A DNA stretch of 40,504 bases from Comamonadaceae bacterium (GTDB lineage Bacteria > Pseudomonadota > Gammaproteobacteria > Burkholderiales > Burkholderiaceae_C), in assembly GCA_947451385.1 (NCBI GenBank), contig CANFYZ010000032.1, forward strand, positions 1-40,504. Direction: 5' to 3'. The notes below the pieces were generated by a model. It had not been told where the DNA came from. It saw only the letters and a list, made by a program, of their open reading frames with translations, and did no database searches. Positions 16,567-25,405 of the stretch are shown in pieces. Made by a program: the position numbers and the translations under genes. Numbering within the stretch: position 1 is the first letter of the stretch; the number at the start of each line of letters is the position of its first letter.

Positions 16567-17109
16567 ATGATGACTGCTGAACAACTGATGGCCTCGCACA
16601 AAGCCAACGTTGAAACCCTGTTTGGTTTGACCAACAAAGCCTTTGAAGGCGTTGAAAAATTGGTGGAATTGAACCTGACTGCCGCCAAGGCCGCTTTGAG
16701 CGAATCGGCTCAAAACACCCAAGCCACTTTGAGCGTGAAAGACGCCCAAGAGCTGATGTCTCTGCAAGCAGCCCTGTTCCAGCCTTTGGCCGAAAAAACA
16801 GCCGCTTACAGCCGTCACCTGTATGAAATTTCCACAGGCACCAGCAGCGAATTTGCCAAAGCCTTCGAAGCCCAAGCCAAAGGCGCACAAAAGCAATTCA
16901 CCAGCTTGATGGACAGCACTTTGGCCAACGCCCCTGCCGGTTCCGAGTCTGCCGTGGCGGTCATGAAAAACGCCGTGTCTGCTGCCAGCACCGCTTTCGA
17001 GTCCGTGCAAAAAGCCGTCAAGCAAGCCACCGACATGGCCGAAGCCAACTTCAACGCCGTGACCACACAGGCCACAGCCGCTGTGAAAGCACCTGCTAAA
17101 AAGCGTTGA
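16567..17109 (+). CDS. phaP: Phasin family protein
   Basis: This 180-residue, mainly helical, Ala/Lys/Glu-rich protein matches the phasin 2 family. It opens with [36 protein letters not shown] and has [22 protein letters not shown] as the most conserved part. A C-terminal Ala/Lys tail (VKAPAKKR) is typical. Phasins coat polyhydroxybutyrate granules, control their size and number, and are very abundant when PHB accumulates. A GGAG ribosome-binding site (16556-16559) 7 nt upstream fixes the ATG at 16567. It is monocistronic, with its own promoter, paired operators and terminator. Confidence 0.93.
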   Translation: MMTAEQLMASHKANVETLFGLTNKAFEGVEKLVELNLTAAKAALSESAQNTQATLSVKDAQELMSLQAALFQPLAEKTAAYSRHLYEISTGTSSEFAKAFEAQAKGAQKQFTSLMDSTLANAPAGSESAVAVMKNAVSAASTAFESVQKAVKQATDMAEANFNAVTTQATAAVKAPAKKR

Positions 17110-17172
17110 TTCACTTTTCAGTTGTCTCCTCGGGTCCTTTCGACATCAACCGCTGATTCAAGGATTCCTTCA

Positions 17173-17201
17173 GGGCTGATCGCCAGATCAGCCCTTTTTT
17201 T
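17173..17201 (+). terminator. Rho-independent terminator after phaP
   Basis: GGGCTGATC (17173-17181) pairs perfectly with GATCAGCCC (17186-17194) around a 4-nt loop, followed by seven T (17195-17201). It is a very strong terminator 63 nt after the phasin stop. Confidence 0.95.
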
Positions 17202-17224
17202 ATGCCCGGGCGAAGACCCGCCGC

Positions 17225-18220
17225 TCAGCGCCCCGCTTCAAATTGCGCGAGCAATTCACGCAAGCGCGGAATGAGTTTTTGCATGGCCGCATGGCCGGCT
17301 TCGATGGAGCGACGGCGCGCGGTAAAGTCCGCACTTTTCACCCCGGTCAGCGCCGGACGGACCACCAAATTGGCGTCTTTCAGGCCGTAGTGGTTGATGC
17401 TTTTGCCCATGATGGTGAAGGTCTGCATCAAAATTTGAAACGTGTCGGTGGCGGCGTTGCCTTCCGGGTCGCTGGAAATGTCCACCGCGATGACGAAATT
17501 CGCGCCCATCTCGCGCGCCTGATGCACCGGCACGGGGGCCACCAAACCGCCATCCACGTATTCGCGGTTGCCCAGTCGAACCGGTTGAAACACGCCGGGC
17601 ACGGCGCTGGAGGCGCGCACTGCCGTGCCCGTGCTGCCTCGGCGAAACAGCATGGGTTCGCCACTTTGCAGGTCGGTGGCCACAATGCCCAAAGGGATCT
17701 TCATTTGCTCAATCGGCAAGCCACCCACTTGGGTGTGCACGTAGCGCGCCAGCGCTTCGCCACGCAAAGCGCCCCGGTTCAGGATCGGAATCATCCAGTC
17801 GGTGATTTCCGCCTCCTCCATGCTGTCGGCCACTTTTTTCAGCTGCGCGCTGTTTTTGCCGCTGGCATACAAAGCGGCGACCAAACTGCCGGCCGATGTA
17901 CCCGCCACCAGCTCAGGCCGAATACCGGCCTCCTCCAGCGCCTGGATCACGCCCACATGGGCAAAGCCACGCGCCGCACCGCCCCCCAAGGCCAAACCGA
18001 TGCGCGCCACTTTCTTTTCTTGAACAGGCACAGGCAAGGAGACCCCCGCCCCCGTGTTGGGCAAGCTCACGCTGGCGGGTGGCTGTTGCGGCTGCTGCGG
18101 CTGCTGCGGCGTCTGCGGCAGGGGTGGCACGCTTTGCGGCACCTGTGCACAGCCGACCAAAAATACGGCCACCAGCAGGGCCCAGACCCGGCCTGCGCCA
18201 CGTGATGTCAGTGAATTCAT
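17225..18220 (-). CDS. Patatin-like phospholipase lipoprotein (RssA-like)
   Basis: This 331-residue patatin-family serine hydrolase has the oxyanion-hole loop LGGGAARGFAHVG, the nucleophile elbow GTSAGS, and the Asp of YVDGGLVAPVP, completing a Ser-Asp dyad. The start at 18220 gives a signal peptide ending in the lipobox LVGC, predicting a lipid-anchored envelope protein. A Pro/Gln-rich linker (PQQPQQPQQPP) follows. Patatins deacylate phospholipids or related esters. An in-frame upstream extension is open to 18313 but overlaps the FeoB-associated gene and spoils the signal peptide. The ribosome-binding site is weak. Confidence 0.9.
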   Translation of the reverse strand: MNSLTSRGAGRVWALLVAVFLVGCAQVPQSVPPLPQTPQQPQQPQQPPASVSLPNTGAGVSLPVPVQEKKVARIGLALGGGAARGFAHVGVIQALEEAGIRPELVAGTSAGSLVAALYASGKNSAQLKKVADSMEEAEITDWMIPILNRGALRGEALARYVHTQVGGLPIEQMKIPLGIVATDLQSGEPMLFRRGSTGTAVRASSAVPGVFQPVRLGNREYVDGGLVAPVPVHQAREMGANFVIAVDISSDPEGNAATDTFQILMQTFTIMGKSINHYGLKDANLVVRPALTGVKSADFTARRRSIEAGHAAMQKLIPRLRELLAQFEAGR

Positions 18221-18248
18221 GAAAGGGATGGGAGTAAAAAAGTCGTTC

Positions 18249-18386
18249 TCAGGACCCGCCGCAATCGGCGTTGTCGCAATGACCACAGGCGGCATCAGCA
18301 CGTCGGCGCGCACGCCAGCGCCGGACTAAAAAAGTGCAGGCCCAGCCCACAATCACAGCGACGGCGAGTATATCGAACCAGGCCAT
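18249..18386 (-). CDS. FeoB-associated Cys-rich membrane protein
   Basis: A 45-residue frame starts with ATG immediately after the feoB stop codon (TGAATG). One N-terminal membrane helix (DILAVAVIVGWACTFLV) is followed by an Arg-rich stretch and a short Cys-rich tail, with Cys at 34, 37 and 42 and a His at 36. This is the architecture of the FeoB-associated Cys-rich family, found directly after feoB in many bacteria and thought to assist FeoB, perhaps by handling Fe2+ at the cytoplasmic face. It overlaps the open but unused upstream frame of the patatin gene. The tail has fewer cysteines than some members. Function is inferred from position and composition. Confidence 0.85.
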   Translation of the reverse strand: MAWFDILAVAVIVGWACTFLVRRWRARRRADAACGHCDNADCGGS

Positions 18387-20261
18387 TCAAGCGCTCCAAT
18401 GCAGGGTGATGCGGTAGGTCGCCCAAGAGGCGGCATAGGCCAAGCTGAACAAGTACAGCGCCATCAGCGCCGGGGCGCGCCAGCCGCCCAGCTCACGCCG
18501 CACCGTGGCCAAGGTGGCCATGCATTGCGGGGCAAACACATACCAGACCAGCAGCGACAAACCGGTGGCCAAAGACCACTCCGAAGCGATTATGGGCGAC
18601 AAGGCCACCCCCACCGCGTCACCGCTGTGCGACAAGGCGTAGACCGTGCCCAAAGCACTGACCGCGACTTCGCGCGCCGCCAAACCGGGAATCAGGGCCA
18701 CCGCAATTTGCCAATTGAAGCCAATCGGTTCAAACACCACGGCCAGGGCTTTGCCAATGCGCCCGGCCAGGCTGTATTCAATGGCGCTGCCAATGGCATC
18801 GGGGGGTGCCACCGGGAAGCTGGACAAGAACCACAGCACCACCGTCAGGGCCAAAATGAGGCCGCCCACGTTGCGTAAAAAAATCTGCGCGCGTTGCCAC
18901 ACGCCCAAGGCCACGTCGCGCAGCCGGGGCCAGTGGTAGTCGGGCAATTCCATCATCAGTTGCGCCGCCGGGCCACTGCCGCGCCACAACTTGATCACCG
19001 TGGCCACGCCAATCGCCGACACAATGCCCAGCAGGTACAAGCCCAGCAGCACCAAGCCTTGCAACTGCAAGCCTGGGCCCACCGACACCGCGGGAATAAA
19101 GGCACCGATCAACAAGGCATACACCGGCAGCCGGGCCGAGCAGGTCATCAGTGGCGCGATCATGATGGTCACCCAACGGTCGCGCCGACTGGCAATGGTG
19201 CGCGTGGCCATGATGCCCGGAATGGCACAGGCAAAACTCGACAGCAACGGAATGAAGGAGCGACCCGACAGGCCGATGCTGCCCATCATGCGGTCCAGCA
19301 GCAAGGCCGCGCGCGGCAGGTAGCCCGATTCTTCGAGCACCAAAATGAAAAAGAACAGAATCAAAATCTGCGGCAAAAAGACCAACACACTGCCCACCCC
19401 GGCCAAGATGCCATCGATCAGCAGGCTTTTGAGCAACCCGTCCGGCAGCTGCTGCGCCAACGCTTCTGACAATGCACTCACAGCGTATTTGATGGCCTCC
19501 ATCGGCATTTGCGCACCCGCGAACACCGCCTGAAAAATCAGAAACAGCAGCACCACCAAGGTCAGGCTGCCCCACACGGGATGCAACAGCACACGGTCCA
19601 GTTGCAACGACCAGGTATCGATGGGTTCGTCGGACTCCAAACCCGCTTCGGTCATCCAGTGTTGGGCTTGTTCATCGTCGTTGCGCAGGGCCGATGAAGG
19701 CGATTCGGCTGGGACTTGCCACACCTTGGGCTGATCCAACAAGGCCTTGAGCTCGTCCAGGCCCTGGGCCTGCACTGCGACGGTGGCCACCAAGGGGAAA
19801 TCGAGCGCCTGCGCCAGTCGCGGCAAATCGAGCTTTAAACCATGGGCTTGGGCACTGTCGATGCGGTTCAACACCACGAGCAAGGGCAAGCCCAAGCCTT
19901 TCAGCGAGGCCAGCAAACGCAGGCTGCGGCGCAAACGGGTGGCATCGAGCACGGCCACCACCAGGTCGGGCGCACGCTCTTGCAGGCTTTGCCCGCGCAC
20001 CACTTGGCAAGCCACCGTTTCGTCTTCGGCCCCAGGATTCAGGCTGTATGTCCCGGGCAGGTCCAGCACGGTGATGCTTTTGCCCTGGCCAGTTTTCATG
20101 AGTCCGCGTTTCAGTTCCACCGTCACACCGGCGTAGTTGGCGACTTTTTGCTGGCTGCCGGTCAGGCGGTTGAAGAGCGAGGACTTACCGCAATTGGGGT
20201 TGCCCACCAAGGCGATCCGGCGCTGGGCCAAACCGCTCACGTCCAGGGTGTGCGTGCTCAT
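18387..20261 (-). CDS. feoB: Ferrous iron transport protein B
   Basis: This 624-residue inner-membrane Fe2+ transporter has an N-terminal G domain: G1 GNPNCGKSS (20-28), G2 around GVTVE (45-49), G3 DLPG (67-70) and G4 NRID (132-135). Two Gate-type membrane halves follow. The conserved Cys-containing motif FACAIPGIMATRTI and the second-half AREVAVSALG are present. It takes up ferrous iron under anaerobic or acidic conditions. The length is in the shorter group of proteobacterial FeoB proteins. It overlaps feoA by 4 nt and is directly followed by the Cys-rich small protein, so the operon is feoA-feoB-small gene. Confidence 0.96.
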   Translation of the reverse strand: MSTHTLDVSGLAQRRIALVGNPNCGKSSLFNRLTGSQQKVANYAGVTVELKRGLMKTGQGKSITVLDLPGTYSLNPGAEDETVACQVVRGQSLQERAPDLVVAVLDATRLRRSLRLLASLKGLGLPLLVVLNRIDSAQAHGLKLDLPRLAQALDFPLVATVAVQAQGLDELKALLDQPKVWQVPAESPSSALRNDDEQAQHWMTEAGLESDEPIDTWSLQLDRVLLHPVWGSLTLVVLLFLIFQAVFAGAQMPMEAIKYAVSALSEALAQQLPDGLLKSLLIDGILAGVGSVLVFLPQILILFFFILVLEESGYLPRAALLLDRMMGSIGLSGRSFIPLLSSFACAIPGIMATRTIASRRDRWVTIMIAPLMTCSARLPVYALLIGAFIPAVSVGPGLQLQGLVLLGLYLLGIVSAIGVATVIKLWRGSGPAAQLMMELPDYHWPRLRDVALGVWQRAQIFLRNVGGLILALTVVLWFLSSFPVAPPDAIGSAIEYSLAGRIGKALAVVFEPIGFNWQIAVALIPGLAAREVAVSALGTVYALSHSGDAVGVALSPIIASEWSLATGLSLLVWYVFAPQCMATLATVRRELGGWRAPALMALYLFSLAYAASWATYRITLHWSA

Positions 20262-20503
20262 GGCACCAGCTCAATGCAAGCCGCTTCACTTTCACGCAGT
20301 GCAAAGGTGGCATTGCCCACCTGCACCACCAGCGCGCCGTGCTGCCACCAAGAGCGTCGCAACACGCAGACCCGCTCTTGCGGAACAAAGCCCAAATCCA
20401 TCAAACGACGGGCCAACTCGCCCGTGCCTGCGCCTTCAGTCTTGACACTGAAAATGCGCCGCCATGTGAGCGGCTGCAGGTTGTTGAGGGTCGGCGTGGA
20501 CAT
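20258..20503 (-). CDS. feoA: Ferrous iron transport protein A
   Basis: This 81-residue SH3-like protein of the FeoA family has the pattern LARRLMDLGFVPQERVCVLRR and the closing ATFALRESEAACI. FeoA is a small cytoplasmic partner of FeoB. The start is preceded by AGGTG and lies 9 nt after a Fur-box palindrome. Expression should therefore be repressed by Fe2+-Fur. Confidence 0.93.
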   Translation of the reverse strand: MSTPTLNNLQPLTWRRIFSVKTEGAGTGELARRLMDLGFVPQERVCVLRRSWWQHGALVVQVGNATFALRESEAACIELVP

Positions 20504-20511
20504 GGCACCTA

Positions 20512-20530
20512 AATGAGAATAGTTCTCATT
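20512..20530. promoter_or_regulatory. Fur box upstream of feoA
   Basis: AATGAGAA-TAG-TTCTCATT is a perfect 8-bp inverted repeat around three bases, very close to the Fur consensus of bidentate AATGATAAT-type arms. It overlaps a minus-strand TACAAT box (20528-20533) that is probably the feoA -10, the expected arrangement for repression. Confidence 0.85.
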
Positions 20531-20542
20531 GTAGACCCGGGA

Positions 20543-20571
20543 TGGACATCGGCTTGGAGGTCCACCATAAT
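20543..20571 (+). promoter_or_regulatory. Sigma-70 promoter of the HSD10-like gene
   Basis: TGGACA (20543-20548) and CATAAT (20566-20571) are separated by exactly 17 nt, each with one mismatch to consensus. The predicted start near 20578 lies inside the palindrome at 20571-20592. Confidence 0.7.
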
Positions 20572-20592
20572 TGACGTTTACGTTAACGTCAA
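20571..20592. promoter_or_regulatory. 22-bp palindromic operator, LiuR-like
   Basis: Arms TTGACGTT and AACGTCAA flank a central TACGTT; only one base pair (20579/20584) breaks the symmetry. It begins at the last base of the -10 box and ends 6 nt before the ribosome-binding site (GGAG), so a bound repressor would block transcription. The TTTACGT/ACGTCAA pattern resembles, from memory, the binding motif of LiuR, a MerR-family regulator of branched-chain amino acid and acyl-CoA catabolism. The regulator identity is inference. Confidence 0.65.
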
Positions 20593-20607
20593 TCTGCGGA
20601 GTATTTC

Positions 20608-21366
20608 ATGGACATTCAAGGCAAGGTATTCATCGTCACCGGCGGCGCTTCGGGTCTGGGTGAAGGCACAGCGCGCATGCTGGCGGCCCACGGCGGCAAG
20701 GTGGTGATCGCGGACATGCAGGTCGAAAAAGGCGAGGCGGTGGCCAAGGAAATCGGCGGTGCCTTTGTGAAATGCGATGTGAGCAACGAAGCCGACGGCC
20801 AAGCCGTGGTGGCCCAAGCCGTGTCCATGGGCAAATTGATGGGTTTGGTCAACTGCGCGGGCATCGCCCCGGCGGAAAAAACCGTGGGCAAAAGTGGCCC
20901 GCACACCCTGAGCACGTACACCAAGACCATCATGGTCAACCTGGTGGGCAGCTTCAACATGATCCGTCTGGCCGCTGACGCCATGAGCCACAACGAACCC
21001 GAAGCCACGGGCGAGCGGGGTGTGTTGATTTCCACCGCCAGCGTGGCCGCCTACGACGGCCAAATCGGCCAAGCAGCTTACGCCGCGTCCAAGGGCGGCG
21101 TGGTCGGCATGACCCTGCCGATTGCCCGTGACCTGGCGCGCAATGGCATCCGCAACATGACGATTGCCCCCGGCATTTTTGGCACGCCCATGGTGTTTGG
21201 CATGCCTCAGGCGGTGCAAGATGCCTTGAGCGCCAGCGTGCCTTTCCCCAGCCGCTTGGGCACGCCACAAGACTACGCCAAGCTGGCCAAGCACATCATT
21301 GAAAACGACATGCTCAACGGCGAAGTGATCCGCTTGGACGGCGCGATCCGTTTGGCTCCGAAATAA
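20608..21366 (+). CDS. Short-chain dehydrogenase, 3-hydroxyacyl-CoA dehydrogenase type 2 (HSD10)-like
   Basis: This 252-residue NAD-dependent SDR has the cofactor loop [10 protein letters not shown] (11-20), the NCAGIA motif, and the catalytic Ser with YAASK (Tyr-x3-Lys). Sequences such as [26 protein letters not shown] and [11 protein letters not shown] are typical of 17-beta-HSD type 10/3-hydroxy-2-methylbutyryl-CoA dehydrogenase. It probably oxidises short branched 3-hydroxyacyl-CoAs, as in isoleucine degradation or beta-oxidation. GGAG lies 8 nt before the ATG. It has a strong promoter overlapped by a LiuR-like palindrome, which agrees with a role in branched-chain acyl-CoA catabolism, and its own terminator. 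Confidence 0.92.
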   Translation: MDIQGKVFIVTGGASGLGEGTARMLAAHGGKVVIADMQVEKGEAVAKEIGGAFVKCDVSNEADGQAVVAQAVSMGKLMGLVNCAGIAPAEKTVGKSGPHTLSTYTKTIMVNLVGSFNMIRLAADAMSHNEPEATGERGVLISTASVAAYDGQIGQAAYAASKGGVVGMTLPIARDLARNGIRNMTIAPGIFGTPMVFGMPQAVQDALSASVPFPSRLGTPQDYAKLAKHIIENDMLNGEVIRLDGAIRLAPK

Positions 21367-21385
21367 GCCGCCCCTCGCCCCCACT

Positions 21386-21415
21386 GCACAGGCCCCATGG
21401 GCCTGTGCGCGTTTT
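21386..21415 (+). terminator. Terminator after the HSD10-like gene
   Basis: GCACAGGCCC (21386-21395) pairs perfectly with GGGCCTGTGC (21399-21408) around CAT, then GCGTTTT. The T run is short, but the 10-bp stem directly follows the gene. Confidence 0.7.
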
Positions 21416-21446
21416 GGCGCTAGCATGGCAGCTTCGCAGGAGCCCC

Positions 21447-23270
21447 ATGAAAACCCGCCTGATCTGTTCCTTGGTTCTGAGCACTGGCCTGAGCATTGGC
21501 CTGAGCGGCTGCGCCAGCCCCCCTCCCACTTCCCCTCCCACCACCCCCTCCATACCCCCCGCTCCCGAAGTCGCCACCGGCTTCACGCCCAAACCCGGCT
21601 GGACGTTTCAAAAGCAGGCCGTGGCGGCGGCCAACCCTTTGGCTGCAGCGGCGGGCCATCAGATACTGACTGCCGGTGGTTCGGCGCTGGACGCGGCGAT
21701 TGCCGCGCAACTGGTGCTGGGCCTGGTCGAGCCCCAGTCCAGCGGCATTGGCGGCGGGGCCCTGCTCATGCACTTTGACGGTCACCAAGTCAGCGCGTTT
21801 GACGGACGCGAAACCGCCCCCCAAAGCGCCTCCCCCGATCTGTTCCTGGGGCCCAACGGTCAGCCCCTGCCGTTTGAAGAGGCTGTGCTCAGCGGGCGCG
21901 CGGTGGGCGTGCCGGGCGCCGTGCGCATGCTCGAAGCCGCGCACCGGCAGCATGGAGTGCTGCCTTGGGCGCGTCTCTTTGAACCCGCCATGAGGTTGGC
22001 CGAACAAGGCTTTGCCGTCAGCCCGCGTTTGCATGGGCTGCTTAACGCGGACCCGCACCTGAAAAAAGACCCGCTCGCGGCGCGCTTTTTTTACGATGCG
22101 CAAGGCCAGGCCTGGCCGGTTGGCCATGTGCTGCGCAACCCCGAATACGCGCATGTGCTGCGCCGCCTGGCCCAAGAGGGCTCAGCTGCGCTGCACGAAG
22201 GCGCGGTGGCCCAAGCCATTGTTCAGCGCACCCAAGGTTTACCCAGACCGGGCGGCCTGAGCTTGCAAGACCTGCGCGGCTACCAAGCTCGACAGCGTGA
22301 CCCCTTGTGCTTTGACCACCTGGCGCGTGCGCGGGCGTACCGCATTTGCGGCTTTCCACCGCCCTCGTCAGGCACCATCGCCCTGGGGCAGATTCTGGGC
22401 TTGCTGTCGAACACCCGCGCCGAGGGGCCAGAGCTGCAAGACAGCCTGCCCTCACCCGACTTTGTCCACCGCTACGCCGAGGCCTCGCGCCTGGCCTTTG
22501 CCGACCGCGCACTGTATGTGGCAGACCCGGACTTTGTTGCGCCCCCGTCCGGCCGCTGGGGCAGCCTGTTGGCGCCGAACTATCTGAAAACGCGCAGCCA
22601 GTTGATCGGGCCCCAGGCCATGAAGGATGCCCCTGCCGGTGAACCCGGTGGCAGCAGCGCCCGCTGGGGCCCCATGCCGGACCAAGCCGAATACGGCACC
22701 AGCCACATCAGCGTGGTCGATGCACAAGGCCGCGCCGTGGCCATGACCACCACCATCGAGGCAGCCTTTGGCTCGCGCCGCATGGTCACGACCGATGCCT
22801 CGCGGCCCGGTGGTTTCTTGCTGAACAACCAGTTGACCGACTTCAGCTTCATACCCGCCGATGCGCAGGGCCGCGCGGTGGCCAACCGGGTCGAACCCGG
22901 CAAACGCCCGCGTTCGTCCATGTCCCCTGTGCTGGTGTTTGACCGCGCCAGCGACGAACTGCTGATGACGGGTGGCAGCCCGGGCGGCGCGGTGATCATT
23001 CACTACACCACCAAGCTGCTCTATGGCAGCTTGCATTGGGGCTTGAATGTGCAGCAGGCCATTGACCTGCCTAACTTTGCCGTATTGAACGGCCCCCTGC
23101 TGCTGGAGCGCCAGCGCTTTCCCAGCCGCACTCGGCAAGCCCTGGAGGCGCGCGGCCACGGGGTGGTGGAAACCGATTTGACCAGCGGACTGCAGGCGAT
23201 TGAGAAAACCGCCGCCGGCTGGTTCGGCGGTGCCGACCCGCGCCGCGAGGGCATGGTGCGGGGCGACTGA
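21447..23270 (+). CDS. ggt: Gamma-glutamyltransferase, lipoprotein form
   Basis: This 607-residue N-terminal nucleophile hydrolase cleaves gamma-glutamyl bonds of glutathione and transfers the glutamyl group. The proenzyme is cut before Thr418 (YGTSHISVVD), which becomes the nucleophile of the small subunit. The GGGALLMHFDG region, the DGRETAP site for the glutamyl carboxylate and GSPGG in the small subunit are all present. The start at 21447 is supported by AGGAG. The N-terminus is a signal peptide with lipobox LSGC, then a Pro/Thr/Ser-rich linker, so the enzyme should be membrane-anchored in the periplasm or outer membrane rather than soluble. It converges on acs with a 14-nt gap. Confidence 0.93.
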   Translation: MKTRLICSLVLSTGLSIGLSGCASPPPTSPPTTPSIPPAPEVATGFTPKPGWTFQKQAVAAANPLAAAAGHQILTAGGSALDAAIAAQLVLGLVEPQSSGIGGGALLMHFDGHQVSAFDGRETAPQSASPDLFLGPNGQPLPFEEAVLSGRAVGVPGAVRMLEAAHRQHGVLPWARLFEPAMRLAEQGFAVSPRLHGLLNADPHLKKDPLAARFFYDAQGQAWPVGHVLRNPEYAHVLRRLAQEGSAALHEGAVAQAIVQRTQGLPRPGGLSLQDLRGYQARQRDPLCFDHLARARAYRICGFPPPSSGTIALGQILGLLSNTRAEGPELQDSLPSPDFVHRYAEASRLAFADRALYVADPDFVAPPSGRWGSLLAPNYLKTRSQLIGPQAMKDAPAGEPGGSSARWGPMPDQAEYGTSHISVVDAQGRAVAMTTTIEAAFGSRRMVTTDASRPGGFLLNNQLTDFSFIPADAQGRAVANRVEPGKRPRSSMSPVLVFDRASDELLMTGGSPGGAVIIHYTTKLLYGSLHWGLNVQQAIDLPNFAVLNGPLLLERQRFPSRTRQALEARGHGVVETDLTSGLQAIEKTAAGWFGGADPRREGMVRGD

Positions 23271-23284
23271 GCCGGCGTGAAAGA

Positions 23285-25243
23285 TCAGTAAGCCTGACCC
23301 AACTGGCTCAGGATGTGCGGGTTCTCCAGCGTGCTGGTGTCTTGGGTGATGGCTTCACCCTTGGCCAGTGAACGCAGCAGGCGGCGCATGATCTTGCCAG
23401 AGCGGGTCTTGGGCAGGTTCTCGCCAAAGCGGATGTCTTTGGGCTTGGCGATGGGGCCGATCTCTTTGGCAATGTGGTCGCGCAGTTGCTTGGCGATCGC
23501 TTTGCCCTCGTCCGTGTTGGGCAAGGCGCGCTTGAGCACCACAAAGGCGCAAATGGCTTCGCCGGTGGTGTCGTCGGGACGGCCGACCACGGCGGCTTCG
23601 GCCACCAACTCGGTGCAGCTGACCAAGGCCGATTCGATCTCCATCGTGCCCATGCGGTGACCGGAGACGTTCAAGACATCGTCAATGCGGCCGGTGATGG
23701 TGAAGTAGCCCGTCTTCTCGTCACGGATTGCACCGTCGCCCGCCAGGTAGTACTTGCCCTTGAAGTCTTCAGGGTAGTAGCTCTTCTTGAAGCGCTCAGG
23801 GTCGCCCCAGATGTTGCGGATCATCGAAGGCCATGGGCGCTTGACCACCAAGATGCCGCCTTGGCCGTTGGGCATGTCGTCACCGGTCTCGCTGACGATG
23901 GCCGCCTGGATGCCGGGGAACGGCAGGGTGCAGGAGCCAGGGACCATGGGGGTCACGCCGGGCAGCGGAGTGATCATGTGGCCACCGGTTTCGGTTTGCC
24001 AGAAGGTGTCCACGATCGGGCAGCGGCTGCCGCCCACGTGTTGGTAGTACCACTCCCAGGCGGCCGGATTGATCGGCTCGCCCACCGAGCCCAGCAAGCG
24101 CAGGCTGGACAGGTCATAGCTCTTGGGGTGCACTGCGTCGTTGGCCTCGGCGGCCTTGATCAGGGAACGGATGGCGGTCGGCGCGGTGTAGAAAATCGAG
24201 ACCTTGTGGTCTTGGATCATCTTCCAGAAACGACCAGCATCGGGGTAAGTGGGCACGCCTTCGAACACGATCTCGGTGCCGCCCAAGGCCAACGGGCCAT
24301 AGGTGATGTAGGTGTGGCCGGTGACCCAGCCGATGTCGGCCGTGCACCAGAACACATCGTCTTGTTTCAGATCGAAGGTCCACTTCGTGGTCAAAGCCGC
24401 GTGCAGCAAATAGCCGCCGGTGCTGTGTTGCACGCCTTTGGGTTTGCCCGTGGAGCCGGAGGTGTAAAGCAAAAACAGCGGATGCTCGGCCCCCACCCAC
24501 TCAGGCTCACAGGTGGTGGCTTGTTGGTCGGCCAACGCCTGCATCCACACATCGCGACCGGCGGTCATGGCGATATCGGCACCCGAGCGTTTGACGACCA
24601 GCACATTCTTGATGCTGTCGCAGCCGCCCAAGGCCAGCGCATCGTCGACGATGGATTTGAGTGGGAGTTGTTTGCCACCACGCACTTGGTGATCGGCGGT
24701 GATCACCGCGACGGCGCCGGTGTCTTCAATGCGGTCGCGCAGCGACTGGGCGGAGAAACCACCGAACACCACCGAGTGGGTCGCGCCAATGCGGGCGCAG
24801 GCCTGCATGGCGGCCACGCCGTCGATGGACATGGAAATGTAGATGACCACGCGGTCACCTTTTTGGATGCCCAAGCTTTTCAGCGCGTTGGCGTATTGGC
24901 AGGTTTTGGCCAACAGCTGGCTGTAGGTGATCTTGGTGACTTCGCCGCCGTCGGCTTCAAAAATCAGGGCGGTCTTGTCGCCCAAGCCCTTTTCAATGTT
25001 GCGGTCCAGGCAGTTGTAAGACGCATTCAGGGTGCCATCTTCAAACCACTTGAAGAAAGGCGCATTCGACTCGTCCAGCACCTTGGTGAACGGGGTCTTC
25101 CAAGTGATAAATTCTTTCGCCAAACGGCCCCAATAACCTTGGTAATCGGTCTCGGCTTCTTTGCATAAGGCCTCATAGGCCGCCATGCCCGACACATGGG
25201 CTTTTTGCACAAACGCAGGACTGGGGTTGTAGATGGCGCTCAT
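23285..25243 (-). CDS. acsA: Acetyl-CoA synthetase
   Basis: This 652-residue ANL-family enzyme activates acetate with ATP and CoA. Core motifs are [13 protein letters not shown] (A3, AMP binding), [10 protein letters not shown] (A5), the hinge-side [16 protein letters not shown] (A8) and [11 protein letters not shown] (A10), whose Lys is the site of acetylation control in known Acs. Length and the N-terminal domain (FWDKLAKEF-like [13 protein letters not shown]) are those of Acs rather than propionyl-CoA synthetase. The start at 25243 has GGAG 9 nt upstream. The gene stands alone and is divergent from the yqhA-like gene. Confidence 0.96.
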   Translation of the reverse strand: MSAIYNPSPAFVQKAHVSGMAAYEALCKEAETDYQGYWGRLAKEFITWKTPFTKVLDESNAPFFKWFEDGTLNASYNCLDRNIEKGLGDKTALIFEADGGEVTKITYSQLLAKTCQYANALKSLGIQKGDRVVIYISMSIDGVAAMQACARIGATHSVVFGGFSAQSLRDRIEDTGAVAVITADHQVRGGKQLPLKSIVDDALALGGCDSIKNVLVVKRSGADIAMTAGRDVWMQALADQQATTCEPEWVGAEHPLFLLYTSGSTGKPKGVQHSTGGYLLHAALTTKWTFDLKQDDVFWCTADIGWVTGHTYITYGPLALGGTEIVFEGVPTYPDAGRFWKMIQDHKVSIFYTAPTAIRSLIKAAEANDAVHPKSYDLSSLRLLGSVGEPINPAAWEWYYQHVGGSRCPIVDTFWQTETGGHMITPLPGVTPMVPGSCTLPFPGIQAAIVSETGDDMPNGQGGILVVKRPWPSMIRNIWGDPERFKKSYYPEDFKGKYYLAGDGAIRDEKTGYFTITGRIDDVLNVSGHRMGTMEIESALVSCTELVAEAAVVGRPDDTTGEAICAFVVLKRALPNTDEGKAIAKQLRDHIAKEIGPIAKPKDIRFGENLPKTRSGKIMRRLLRSLAKGEAITQDTSTLENPHILSQLGQAY

Positions 25244-25405
25244 AAAGTTGTCTCCTGAAATGCTGACGCGTGAAATTGGGCTCAAATGTCGGCGCTGGCT
25301 CTTACAAAGTACTGACTGACATCAAGCTTGCAGCCCAAGCCCCTGTCCAGCCTCTAAAATCAGCCTGGCTGCCTGTTCTTCGGTTGCCTTTTTTGGACCC
25401 TCACC

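Noticed and set aside
18030..18125. Short ggctgctgc-type repeats in the patatin gene as a separate element
   Set aside because: They only encode the Pro/Gln-rich linker after the lipobox and need no other explanation.
18221..18313. Extended N-terminus of the patatin gene
   Set aside because: It overlaps the FeoB-associated gene and would bury the lipoprotein signal peptide; the start at 18220 gives a normal signal.
23474..25168. A 564-codon plus-strand frame opposite acs
   Set aside because: Same pattern: antisense shadow of a strongly conserved gene, no motif or ribosome-binding site.
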